A DNA stretch of 64,000 nucleotides from Alysiella crassa DSM 2578 (lineage in GTDB: Bacteria > Pseudomonadota > Gammaproteobacteria > Burkholderiales > Neisseriaceae), in contig NZ_JQKH01000004.1 in NCBI RefSeq assembly GCF_000745955.1, forward strand, positions 1 through 64,000, given 5' to 3'. Shown in pieces: positions 9,095 through 17,023 of this stretch (the first letter of the stretch is position 1; each line of letters starts with the position of its first letter). Position numbers and translations under genes: made by a program. The notes under the pieces were generated by a model. It was not told the DNA's origin. It did not search any database and saw nothing but the letters and a program-made list of their open reading frames with translations.

Positions 9095-10360
9095 ATGCCA
9101 AACATCACACGCCGCAAAACCCATCAAGTGCCGATTGACCATTTGACGGTGGGTTCAGATTTCCCCGTTGTCGTGCAATCCATGACCAACACCGACACCG
9201 CAGACGCAGCAGGCACCGCCCAACAAGTCAAAGAATTGTCTGACGCTGGCTCGGAAATGGTGCGCATTACGGTTAATTCGCCCGAAGCCGCGTCCAAAGT
9301 GGCAGAAATCCGCAGCCGTTTGGACGATATGGGTTGCAGTACGCCATTGGTTGGCGATTTCCATTTCAATGGCGAAAGATTATTGGCGGAATTTCCCGAT
9401 TGCGCCAAAGCCTTGTCCAAATACCGCATTAACCCGGGTAATGTGGGCAAAGGCGCGAAAGGCGATGAAAAATTTGCTTACATGATACGCACCGCCGCCG
9501 AACACGATAAAGCCGTCCGCATTGGCGTAAACTGGGGCAGTTTAGACCAAAGCCTTGCCAAAAAAATGATGGACGCAAATTTGGCGTCCGCCAACCCCAA
9601 ATCGCCCGATGAGGTAATGAAAGAAGCCTTAATTGTGTCGGCTTTGGAATCGGCACAAAAGGCGGTGGATTTGGGGCTGCCTGAAAACAAAATCATTTTG
9701 TCGTGCAAAGTATCCAATGTGCAAGATTTGATTCAGGTTTACCGCGATTTGGGTTCGCGTTGCGCCTATCCTTTGCATTTGGGTTTGACCGAAGCGGGCA
9801 TGGGCAGCAAGGGGATAGTCGCGTCCACCGCCGCTTTGTCGGTTTTGTTGCAAGAGGGCATTGGCGACACAATCCGCATTTCGCTCACGCCCGAACCCAA
9901 TTCTTCACGCACGCAAGAAGTGATTGTGGCACAAGAAATTTTGCAAACCATGGGTTTGCGTTCGTTCACGCCCATGGTTACGGCTTGCCCTGGTTGTGGG
10001 CGCACCACGAGTACGGTTTTTCAAGAATTGGCGCGTGATATTCAGCATTATTTGCGTGAACAAATGTCGGTGTGGCGTTGGCAATACCCTGGGGTGGAAA
10101 GTTTGAATGTGGCAGTGATGGGCTGTGTGGTCAATGGGCCGGGCGAAAGCAAATTGGCGGACATCGGCATTTCACTCCCTGGTACGGGCGAAACGCCTGT
10201 TGCGCCTGTGTATGTGGACGGCGAGCGCAAAGTTACCCTAAAAGGCGACAATATGGCGCAAGAATTTTTGGCGATTGTGCAAGAATACGTTGAACAAAAC
10301 TACGGCGAAGGTGGCAAAAAACGTGCTACCAACAAAATCATTCCCATTCAATCGGTTTAA
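9095..10360 (+). CDS. ispG: 4-hydroxy-3-methylbut-2-enyl diphosphate synthase (IspG/GcpE)
   Basis: This [4Fe-4S] enzyme of the MEP isoprenoid pathway reduces MEcPP to HMBPP. It has 421 residues. The N-terminal TIM-barrel part starts [17 protein letters not shown]. Cluster cysteines are seen in ACPGCGRTT and [11 protein letters not shown]. The ATG at 9095 follows TTAGGAAC and is the family start; the longer frame begins inside a DUS and is unlikely. It is the last gene of the rlmN-pilW-rodZ-ispG run. Confidence 0.97.
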   Translation: MPNITRRKTHQVPIDHLTVGSDFPVVVQSMTNTDTADAAGTAQQVKELSDAGSEMVRITVNSPEAASKVAEIRSRLDDMGCSTPLVGDFHFNGERLLAEFPDCAKALSKYRINPGNVGKGAKGDEKFAYMIRTAAEHDKAVRIGVNWGSLDQSLAKKMMDANLASANPKSPDEVMKEALIVSALESAQKAVDLGLPENKIILSCKVSNVQDLIQVYRDLGSRCAYPLHLGLTEAGMGSKGIVASTAALSVLLQEGIGDTIRISLTPEPNSSRTQEVIVAQEILQTMGLRSFTPMVTACPGCGRTTSTVFQELARDIQHYLREQMSVWRWQYPGVESLNVAVMGCVVNGPGESKLADIGISLPGTGETPVAPVYVDGERKVTLKGDNMAQEFLAIVQEYVEQNYGEGGKKRATNKIIPIQSV

Positions 10361-10376
10361 TTTTGCGTGAACTATT

Positions 10377-10409
10377 TTTCAGGCTGCCTTTAATTAAGAC
10401 AGCCTGAAA
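10377..10409. terminator. Bidirectional DUS stem between ispG and recD
   Basis: TTTCAGGCTG (10377-10386) pairs with CAGCCTGAAA (10400-10409), and the TTTAATTAA interior is also nearly self-complementary. It lies between convergent genes. Confidence 0.5.
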
Positions 10410-10418
10410 TATTTTAAC

Positions 10419-12104
10419 TTAATGATTTTTTAATAAAAATTCACTTAATGCCGTGCGCCGCATTTCCCGATTTTCGCAGGCAGCCTGAAAACTTGCCACA
10501 TCGCCCCAATAAACAAATTTCTGCTTGGCGCGTGTAATCGCGGTATAGAGTAGGGCGCGGCTAAATCCTTGTTCTGCTTCATTATCATCGTGAGATGTGG
10601 GCGGCAGTAACCACACTTCGCCGTATTCCGAACCCTGGCTTTTATGTACGGTCATCGCAAACGCTGGCTCGTGGGCAGGCAAACGGCTCAATGGCACGGC
10701 GCGAAACGTGTTGCCCGTATCGGGAAACCACGCCGCTAAACCATTGCCGTGCGCCAAAACTATGCCAATATCGCCATTAAACAAGCGCGTGGCAGGGTCG
10801 TTACGCGTCATCATCAGCATTTGCCCCGCATACCACAGCGTGTCGCTGCTGATGATACGCCCATGTTTTTGCAAAACTTTTCGGTAGTGTTCATTGAATA
10901 AAGCCGCGTCCGCTCGCCGCGCCGCCAACACCACCACATCGCTTTGGTGGCGAAAAGCGGCGGCAACATCTTGATTGTCCACCGCTTGCCAATAGTTGGT
11001 GTGTTGGGCGTACAATTCTTTGGCTTGTTGTTCGGTAGATTTTTGTTTGGCAATCAATTCGTTGGGAAATTGGCTAAATTGCGCCCACGCCGCCAACGCG
11101 TCTCCCTGCACCACGCTACGCGCCAAGCAACCAATGCCGCTGTCCGCCCCAAAACGATGGCTAATGCTCAATCGGGCAACGGGCGGAATTAAGTTATCCA
11201 ATTGATGAGACGATAAAATTTCATGAATCGGCGAATCTTCAGGCAGCCTGAACGCGCTGTGAACCAATGCCGCCAACACCGCCCCCGCATTCACCGATGG
11301 CAATTGATGTTCATCGCCCAACAAAATCACGCGGCAATGGTCGGGCAGGGCTTGCAATAATTGCAGCAATAAATACGCGTCCAACATAGACGCTTCGTCA
11401 ATCACGACAATATCCAAAGGCAAACGGTGTTGTGCGTGGTATTCAGGCTGCATTTGTGGTGGTTTTAGCCCCAGCAAGCGGTGTACGGTTTGCCCATCTA
11501 ATTGTGCCAAAAAGGCGTGTTCAGGCTGCGTGTTAATCCGTGCCAACGCGTTTTTGAGTGCTTCCGACATCCGCGCCGCCGCCTTACCTGTAGGTGCGGC
11601 AAGCGCAATGCGCGGCTGACGGTCGCCACTCAACAACACCAGCAATTTCGCCACAGTCGTGGTTTTGCCCGTTCCCGGCCCGCCGCTAATGACGGTAAAA
11701 TTTTGCCACAAAGCCAACGCGGCGGCGGCTTGTTGGTCGCGGCTGCTGGTGTCGGGGAACAGATTTTGCAATTGTGAACGCGTGTGTGCGACATCGGGCA
11801 ATGCGTGGATGGGTGTAGATAATCGTTTGATTTCTTGAGCTAAATCGTATTCCAATTGAAACATTCTGCCCAAAAATAAGCGTTGCCCTTGTAAAACCAA
11901 AGGCGTGTTTTCTTTGCCAACTATGGGGTTTAGGGCGGACAGTTGGGCGGCGTCATCTTTGTTCACATAAATAAACGTATGCCCATCTGCCAACGCATTG
12001 AATAAACGGTGAATAATCGGCGCAAGCGTGTCCACAGAATCGGGCGCGTATTCGGCAAATAATGCCAACACCTGTTCAGCAGGAGAATAGGGTAATTCAG
12101 TCAT
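10419..12104 (-). CDS. recD: Exodeoxyribonuclease V subunit alpha (RecD)
   Basis: RecD is the 5'-3' helicase of RecBCD, used for double-strand-break processing. The protein has 561 residues. The superfamily-1 helicase core shows Walker A (SGGPGTGKTTT, near residue 140), the DEAS motif (VIDEASMLDA) and the late motif MTVHKSQGSEYGEV with ALLYTAITRAK. The N-terminal domain that contacts RecC is present but short. An internal DUS encodes FRLPE near residue 287. Translation starts only three bases from a DUS and no good ribosome site is visible, so the exact start is less certain. recB and recC are not in the window. Confidence 0.95.
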   Translation of the reverse strand: MTELPYSPAEQVLALFAEYAPDSVDTLAPIIHRLFNALADGHTFIYVNKDDAAQLSALNPIVGKENTPLVLQGQRLFLGRMFQLEYDLAQEIKRLSTPIHALPDVAHTRSQLQNLFPDTSSRDQQAAAALALWQNFTVISGGPGTGKTTTVAKLLVLLSGDRQPRIALAAPTGKAAARMSEALKNALARINTQPEHAFLAQLDGQTVHRLLGLKPPQMQPEYHAQHRLPLDIVVIDEASMLDAYLLLQLLQALPDHCRVILLGDEHQLPSVNAGAVLAALVHSAFRLPEDSPIHEILSSHQLDNLIPPVARLSISHRFGADSGIGCLARSVVQGDALAAWAQFSQFPNELIAKQKSTEQQAKELYAQHTNYWQAVDNQDVAAAFRHQSDVVVLAARRADAALFNEHYRKVLQKHGRIISSDTLWYAGQMLMMTRNDPATRLFNGDIGIVLAHGNGLAAWFPDTGNTFRAVPLSRLPAHEPAFAMTVHKSQGSEYGEVWLLPPTSHDDNEAEQGFSRALLYTAITRAKQKFVYWGDVASFQAACENREMRRTALSEFLLKNH

Positions 12105-12153
12105 TTCAGGCAGCCTGAAAAATGGAAGTAGGGCGAATTTTACCGTAAAATAA

Positions 12154-12314
12154 GAACCTGTGTTCGTAAGATTGATAGCTTGATTTTATTGATAATTCTT
12201 GCGAATACAAGGCGGCTTTTCATGCCAATATTGAAATATTGGCGTGGAAAGCCAACGCAGTAGACGCATGAAGTAGCGATAAAAGCAAGCTATTCAGATT
12301 ATGAACACAGGTTC
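12154..12314. mobile_element. 161-bp MITE, copy 1 (TIR GAACCTGTGTTC)
   Basis: The non-coding element is bounded by the inverted repeats GAACCTGTGTTC (12154-12165) and GAACACAGGTTC (12303-12314). It is flanked by the direct repeat TAA on both sides (12151-12153 and 12315-12317). It is the same length as the copy at 16863-17023 and about 96% identical by eye (six differences). Its middle contains a palindrome, CATGCCAATATT/AATATTGGCGTG. It has no coding capacity, so it would depend on a transposase elsewhere. Confidence 0.85.
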
Positions 12315-12322
12315 TAAAATTT

Positions 12323-12354
12323 AGGCAGCCTGAAAATTTATTTTCAGGCTGCCT
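12323..12354 (-). terminator. Inverted DUS pair after the YceI-family gene
   Basis: AGGCAGCCTGAAAA (12323-12336) pairs with TTTTCAGGCTGCCT (12341-12354). It lies downstream of the leftward YceI gene. Confidence 0.55.
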
Positions 12355-12374
12355 GTATTCAGTTAAACAGGTTG

Positions 12375-12941
12375 TTACTCTTTACCTGCTTCAATTTGGA
12401 TATTCAATTTCACTTTTTTGGTCATGCCCACATCAACCAAATAATTCATGCCCCATTTGCTGCGGTCAATGGTGGTGGTGAAATCGCCGCCACATACTTG
12501 GGTTTTCAACATGGGGCTTTGGTAGCAGTTGAATTTGGTAGCGGTCAAAGTAACGGGGTGGGTTTTGCCCAACAAAGTCAATTTGCCTTGAACTGCTTTC
12601 ACTTTTTTGCCTGAAAACACAAATTTAGTGGATTGGAAACGCATTTCAGGGAATTTTTCGGCGTTGAACAAATCGGCTGATTTCAAATGGTCGGTAAAAT
12701 GTTGTGAACCCGTTTGCAAATTCGCCAAAGGCAATTTCACATCAATGCTGCCTGTGCGTTTGGCAAGGTCAAAATCTAATTTGCCTTCCAAGCCGTAAAT
12801 GCCGCCCACGTTTGAGCTGGTGCCGAAGTGGTCAATTTCAAAACGGGCATTGGTGTGTGCGCTGTCAATTTTGTAGCTGGCTGCGCTGGCGGTGGCGGCA
12901 GAAAGGGCGATAATGCTTGCCAATAAAATGCGTTTCATCAC
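12375..12941 (-). CDS. YceI-family periplasmic protein
   Basis: This 188-residue secreted protein has a signal peptide (MKRILLASIIALSAATASAA) followed by a lipocalin-like YceI domain: YKIDSAHTNARFEIDHFGTS at the start, then FPEMRFQSTKF, and a C-terminal half typical of the family (SKWGMNYLVDVG). Family members bind polyisoprenoid-type lipids. The physiological role is not established here. The ATG has TAAGGA a few bases upstream. It appears monocistronic. Confidence 0.9.
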   Translation of the reverse strand: MMKRILLASIIALSAATASAASYKIDSAHTNARFEIDHFGTSSNVGGIYGLEGKLDFDLAKRTGSIDVKLPLANLQTGSQHFTDHLKSADLFNAEKFPEMRFQSTKFVFSGKKVKAVQGKLTLLGKTHPVTLTATKFNCYQSPMLKTQVCGGDFTTTIDRSKWGMNYLVDVGMTKKVKLNIQIEAGKE

Positions 12942-13095
12942 AAATCCTTAAATTTAATTAAAATTAAAAAACCAATGTTAGCAGAATTTAATGTGAGATA
13001 AAAGTCATTTTTATTTAACATGGTTTTTATCATGAGTTAATATTCAGGCTGCCTGAACAGATTATTTTTTAAAATTTGGAACGCCATTTCATTTT

Positions 13096-13701
13096 ATGAA
13101 CGCTTATTCTCAACTCATTACCGCTTTACGCCTGTTGCCCAATGTTGGTGTGAAAACCGCACAACGTATGGCGCACACCCTGTTGCACCAAAACCGCGCA
13201 GGCGCAGCCCAATTGGTGCAAGCCCTAGATAATGCCCTGAAAAACATACACAATTGCCAAATGTGCCACGATTTTTGCGAAAGCGAATTGTGCGCCATTT
13301 GTGCCAATCCGCAACGCGACCCCAGCCGCCTGATGATAGTCCAAATGCCCGCCGATGTGGCGGCAATGGAAGCGGCGCGGTGTCATGATGGGCTGTATTT
13401 TGTGCTGATGGGGCAAGTCAATCCCGCGCAAGAAATGGATTTGAGCAGCATTGCCTTACAACAATTGGTGGCGCGGCTTTCAGGCAGCCCTGTTAATGAA
13501 ATCATCATCGCCACCGCCCACACCGCCGAAGGGGACGCAACCGCCTATATTCTCGCCGAATTATTCAAAGAACAGCCCTATAAAATCAGCCGTTTGGCGC
13601 GTGGCATACCATTGGGCAGCGAATTAGAATATGTGGACGCTGGTACACTCGCCCAAGCCGTTTATGAACGCAATTTATTAAAAGAAACAACTGGAGAATG
13701 A
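13096..13701 (+). CDS. recR: Recombination mediator protein RecR
   Basis: RecR acts with RecO and RecF to load RecA on gapped DNA. The protein has 201 residues. The N-terminal helix-hairpin-helix region (ALRLLPNVGVKTAQRMA) is followed by the four-cysteine zinc motif CQMCHDFCESELCAIC and a Toprim domain (SRLMIVQMPADVAAMEA to AEGDATAYILAEL). The C-terminus has the Walker-B-like segment SRLARGIPLGSELEYVD. It is followed directly by a palindromic mobile repeat. Confidence 0.96.
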   Translation: MNAYSQLITALRLLPNVGVKTAQRMAHTLLHQNRAGAAQLVQALDNALKNIHNCQMCHDFCESELCAICANPQRDPSRLMIVQMPADVAAMEAARCHDGLYFVLMGQVNPAQEMDLSSIALQQLVARLSGSPVNEIIIATAHTAEGDATAYILAELFKEQPYKISRLARGIPLGSELEYVDAGTLAQAVYERNLLKETTGE

Positions 13702-13703
13702 GT

Positions 13704-13850
13704 TTCAGGCTGCCTTTCAGTACACGACAAAACTCATGTAGGGTGCGTATTATGCACCGAATTATCCAGTAATTTGAATGATTTGGTGCGTGGTACGCCC
13801 CACATTTTAGGCGTTTGTAAAAATTATTGTGTACTGTAAGGCAGCCTGAA
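13704..13850. mobile_element. DUS-capped palindromic repeat A
   Basis: The left end is DUS plus CCTTTCAGTACACGACAAA. The inner part is GTAGGGTGCGT and a diverged complementary arm, and the right end is GTGTACTGTAAGG plus DUS. It is non-coding, about 147 bp, and lies between recR and the permease gene. Confidence 0.75.
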
Positions 13851-13923
13851 ACACAGAACTTCAGCATGATGTCATCAAATTGACGTATAATTAAGCCCAT
13901 TTTTTTCCACGAAAGAACATCTC

Positions 13924-14640
13924 GTGTTACAACAATTTCTCTCTTCACTTCCCTTTATGACTGACACACGCGCCGAATTGGTGATGAATGCGTTTTTGCC
14001 TATGGTGAAAGCAGGTTTTCTCGTGTCATTCCCATTGGCGATAGCGTCATTTATTTGCGGCATTATGATTGCTGTGTTGGTGGCATTGATACGGATTTCG
14101 CCGTCTGAAAATATTGTTCACAAAATCCTGTTGTACATCGCCAAAGCTTATGTTGGCATGATACGCGGCACGCCTTTGTTGGTGCAAATTTCCATTGTAT
14201 TCTATGGTTTACCTGCGCTGGGGATTTATATTGACCCGATTCCCGCCGCCATTATTGGTTTCTCGCTGAATACGGGTGCATACGCTTCGGAAACCATACG
14301 CGCCGCCATTTTGTCCGTACCCAAAGGGCAATGGGAAGCAGGTTTTTCCATTGGCATGACCTATATGCAAACCTTTCGCCGCATTATTGCGCCGCAAGCG
14401 TTCCGTGTGGCTGTGCCGCCGTTGAGTAATGATTTTATTGGTTTATTTAAAAATACCTCGCTGGCTTCGGTGGTTACCGTTACTGAGATGTTTCGCGTGG
14501 CGCAACAATATGCCAATTTGTCCTACGATTTCCTGCCGATTTACATTGAAGCTGGTGTGATTTATTGGTGCTTCTGCATGATTTTGTTTATGATTCAATC
14601 GCGTATTGAAAAACGCTTCAATCGCCATATTGTCAAATAA
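13924..14640 (+). CDS. Amino-acid ABC transporter permease
   Basis: This is an inner-membrane subunit of a polar-amino-acid importer (HisMQ/TcyB type) with 238 residues and several hydrophobic helices. The EAA loop that docks the ATPase is visible (EAGFSIGMTYMQTFRRI). The GTG at 13924 is preceded by GAAAGAA; an ATG eleven codons later lacks a ribosome site. The ATPase gene follows 13 bases after the stop. The binding protein is not adjacent; the lipoproteins encoded at 5212 and 19766 are candidates. In Neisseria a similar set is annotated as a cystine-type importer, but substrate specificity is inferred. Confidence 0.88.
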   Translation: MLQQFLSSLPFMTDTRAELVMNAFLPMVKAGFLVSFPLAIASFICGIMIAVLVALIRISPSENIVHKILLYIAKAYVGMIRGTPLLVQISIVFYGLPALGIYIDPIPAAIIGFSLNTGAYASETIRAAILSVPKGQWEAGFSIGMTYMQTFRRIIAPQAFRVAVPPLSNDFIGLFKNTSLASVVTVTEMFRVAQQYANLSYDFLPIYIEAGVIYWCFCMILFMIQSRIEKRFNRHIVK

Positions 14641-14653
14641 GTGAGTTAATAAA

Positions 14654-15400
14654 ATGATTAAAATCAAAAATATACAAAAAACATTTGGCAATAACACCAT
14701 TTTGCGTGGCATTGATTTGGATATTGTCAAAGGGCAAGTGGTGGTGATTTTAGGACCTTCGGGTTCGGGAAAAACCACGTTTTTACGCTGCCTGAACGCA
14801 TTGGAATTGCCCGAAGCTGGCACGATTGAGTTTGAAAACAATCCCTTAAATATTGATTTTACCAAAAAACCAAATAAAAAAGACATTTTGGCATTGCGCC
14901 GCCGTTCAGGTATGGTGTTTCAGCAATACAATTTGTTTCCGCACAAAACCGCTTTGCAAAATGTGATGGAAGCTCCCGTGCAAGTGCAGGGCAAAAGCAA
15001 ATCGCAAGCCGAAGTGGAAGCCTTGAAATTATTGGAAAAAGTGGGTTTGGCGGACAAGGCGGATTTGTATCCACACCAGCTTTCGGGTGGGCAACAGCAG
15101 CGTGTGGGGATTGCGCGAGCGTTGGCGTTGCAGCCTGAATTGATGTTGTTTGACGAGCCGACTTCCGCGCTTGACCCTGAATTGGTGCAAGATGTGTTGC
15201 AAACCATGAAAGAATTGGCGCAAGAAGGCTGGACGATGGTGGTCGTTACCCACGAAATCAAATTTGCGCTGGACGTGGCAGATGTGGTGGTAGTGATGGA
15301 TGGCGGTGTGATTGTGGAACAAGGTTTCCCCGATGATTTGTTTGCCAATCCGCAACACGAGCGCACGCGCAGTTTTTTAAGTCGCATTGCCGCAGAATAA
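14654..15400 (+). CDS. Amino-acid ABC transporter ATP-binding protein
   Basis: This 248-residue GlnQ/TcyC-type ATPase energises the permease encoded just upstream. Walker A is GPSGSGKTT, the signature is LSGGQQQR, and Walker B is LMLFDEPTSALDPE. The His switch is in VVTHEIKFA. Codons for LRCLNALE overlap a DUS-like sequence. The pair is co-transcribed. It ends at a hairpin with a DUS in its loop. Confidence 0.92.
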   Translation: MIKIKNIQKTFGNNTILRGIDLDIVKGQVVVILGPSGSGKTTFLRCLNALELPEAGTIEFENNPLNIDFTKKPNKKDILALRRRSGMVFQQYNLFPHKTALQNVMEAPVQVQGKSKSQAEVEALKLLEKVGLADKADLYPHQLSGGQQQRVGIARALALQPELMLFDEPTSALDPELVQDVLQTMKELAQEGWTMVVVTHEIKFALDVADVVVVMDGGVIVEQGFPDDLFANPQHERTRSFLSRIAAE

Positions 15401-15407
15401 GAATAGA

Positions 15408-15451
15408 AGATGAAACGAGTGTTCAGGCAGCCTGAAGACTCGTTTTCATCT
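15408..15451 (+). terminator. Terminator with DUS in the loop, after the ABC transporter genes
   Basis: AGATGAAACGAGT (15408-15420) pairs with ACTCGTTTTCATCT (15438-15451, one bulged T), with a full DUS as the loop and TTTT at the 3' side. This is an intrinsic terminator whose loop carries an uptake site. Confidence 0.7.
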
Positions 15452-15479
15452 TTTCAGGCTGCCACAAATCCAACGCGCA

Positions 15480-15567
15480 AAAAAAAGGTGTGGAAAACCA
15501 CACCCCAAACACACACACATCAAGAGGAAAAGGAAAATTACAGAAATTTGCTTGCTGTAAATTTGTT
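15480..15567 (-). ncRNA. Predicted FNR-activated small RNA (FnrS/AniS-like)
   Basis: No protein gene is present here. On the minus strand a perfect FNR box (15602-15615) and a perfect TATAAT (15580 to 15575) place a start near 15567, exactly 41.5 bases from the centre of the FNR box. The transcript would run leftwards about 88 nt to an intrinsic terminator: stem GGTGTGG/CCACACC with a TTTT loop (15487-15504) and eight Us (15486-15479). A 5' stem UUACAG/CUGUAA is followed by the unpaired pyrimidine run UUUUCCUUUUCCUCUU (complement of 15522-15537), which is complementary to Shine-Dalgarno sequences. This is the layout of FNR-dependent sRNAs such as E. coli FnrS and meningococcal AniS. Expression is inferred, not shown. 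Confidence 0.7.
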
Positions 15568-15574
15568 AAATCGG

Positions 15575-15615
15575 ATTATAAATAAATTAAAAAAACAGAT
15601 ATTGATACAAATCAA
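15575..15615 (-). promoter_or_regulatory. Perfect FNR box with class II promoter for the sRNA
   Basis: TTGAT-ACAA-ATCAA at 15602-15615 matches the FNR consensus at all ten fixed positions. On the minus strand TATAAT lies at 15580-15575. On the plus strand TAATAT (15637-15642) has the mirror-image spacing, so the same box could also drive the HDAC-family gene at 15760. Confidence 0.75.
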
Positions 15616-15759
15616 GTTCAGATAAAATCATGCAAATAATATTCATCAAATTTACTTTTCAGGCAGCCTGAAAAATCAAATTCCCCATCTTTACATAAAA
15701 GCAGTACAATACTGCCCGCCGCAAAACGTGTTGCCAGCCAAATTGTTCACAGATTAGCC

Positions 15760-16797
15760 ATGAAATTGCCCAGACCTTTAACCATTCCCACCTTTATAAG
15801 CTATGCGCGTTATCTGAAACGCCGCTTCCTACGCCTGATTGGGCTGAAAGGACGCACGGCGTGGATAAGTGCGTCAGCTTGCCACGCGCATTTTGCAGGC
15901 AGGGAACACCCCGAAAGCCCCAAACGCTTGCAAGCCATTGAACAAGTGTTGCGCCGAAGCCACATTTGGGCGCGTATGCAAAAAGTAGAAGCGGTGGAAG
16001 TGAGCGAAATTCAATTGGCACGGGTGCATACGCTAAATTATATTAATAATTTGGAACATCATACGCCCAGTCAAGGTTTACACAAGGTCAATGAAGACAC
16101 TTATTTGGGCAAAGACACCTTTACCGCCGCCAAATATGGCGCGGGGGCTGCCGTTGCCGCCGTGAATATGGTGATGCAACGCCATGCTAAAAATGCGTTT
16201 TGCGCCGTCCGCCCTCCTGGGCATCACGCTCATGCCGACCACGCAAGCGGTTTTTGTTTTATCAATAATGCGGCGGTGGCGGTCATGCACGCGATTGCCG
16301 AATTTCGTTTGGAGCGGATTGCGGTCATTGATTTTGACTTACATCACGGCGATGGTACGCAGTCTATTTTTGAAAACGATGAGCGTGTGTTGTTTTTATC
16401 GTCTTTTGAATCACCGCTTTACCCATTCACAGGCACAGGCGAAACGCCGCCGAATGTGGTAAACACCATTTTCCAAGCTGGCGATAGCAGCGAAGTGTTC
16501 CGTGAACGCATTCGTGCCAAATGGTTGCCTAAATTGGCGTCTTTTCGCCCACAGTTGATTGTTATCAGCGCGGGTTTTGACGCGCACCGTGATGATAAAT
16601 TGGGGCATTTGAATTTGACGGAAGACGATTTTGGTTGGCTGACACATAAAATCATGCTGGTCGCCGACCGCCACGCCGATGGGCGCATTGTGTCGCTGCT
16701 GGAAGGGGGCTACAACCCCGATAGTTTGGCGTTGAGTGTGAAAGCACATTTGTCGTGTTTGGTGAATGCGAGTCGCTTCAGTCGGAATAGGGATTGA
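15760..16797 (+). CDS. Histone-deacetylase-fold (AcuC-like) hydrolase
   Basis: The 345-residue zinc-dependent hydrolase belongs to the arginase/deacetylase superfamily. Members remove acetyl groups from lysines or polyamines, but the substrate here is unknown. Motifs: VRPPGHHAHADHASGF with the catalytic His pair, VIDFDLHHGDGTQ with the zinc-binding Asp and His, and SAGFDAHRDD with another zinc Asp. The C-terminal LLEGGYNPDSLA motif is present. About 45 basic residues precede the domain. An FNR box lies about 150 bases upstream, suggesting oxygen-responsive expression. A strong hairpin terminator follows the stop. Confidence 0.88.
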   Translation: MKLPRPLTIPTFISYARYLKRRFLRLIGLKGRTAWISASACHAHFAGREHPESPKRLQAIEQVLRRSHIWARMQKVEAVEVSEIQLARVHTLNYINNLEHHTPSQGLHKVNEDTYLGKDTFTAAKYGAGAAVAAVNMVMQRHAKNAFCAVRPPGHHAHADHASGFCFINNAAVAVMHAIAEFRLERIAVIDFDLHHGDGTQSIFENDERVLFLSSFESPLYPFTGTGETPPNVVNTIFQAGDSSEVFRERIRAKWLPKLASFRPQLIVISAGFDAHRDDKLGHLNLTEDDFGWLTHKIMLVADRHADGRIVSLLEGGYNPDSLALSVKAHLSCLVNASRFSRNRD

Positions 16798-16805
16798 TGA
16801 ATAAA

Positions 16806-16839
16806 AAAACACGCGAAATCATGAAGTTTCGCGTGTTTT
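16806..16839 (+). terminator. Intrinsic terminator after the HDAC-family gene
   Basis: AAAACACGCGAAA (16806-16818) pairs perfectly with TTTCGCGTGTTTT (16827-16839) across an 8-base loop, followed by more Ts. Confidence 0.85.
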
Positions 16840-16862
16840 TTATTTTCAGGCTGCCTGAATTA

Positions 16863-17023
16863 GAACCTGTGTTCGTAAGATTGATGGCTTGATTTTATTG
16901 ACAATTCTTGCGAATACAAGGCGGCTTTTCATGCCAATATTGAAATATTGGCGTGGAAAGCCAACGCAGTAGGCGCATGAAGTGGCGATAAAAGCAAGAT
17001 ATTAAGATTATGAACACAGGTTC
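16863..17023. mobile_element. 161-bp MITE, copy 2 (TIR GAACCTGTGTTC)
   Basis: The ends, length and internal palindrome are those of the copy at 12154. Flanking direct repeats are TTA (16860-16862 and 17024-17026). The right-hand TTA is also the complement of the TAA stop codon of the membrane-protein gene that follows. Confidence 0.85.

Noticed and set aside
15410-15625. A 71-codon rightward frame beginning in the terminator after the ABC genes
   Set aside because: It starts in the hairpin, runs antisense through the predicted sRNA and its promoter, and has low-complexity Lys/Gln/Asn composition.
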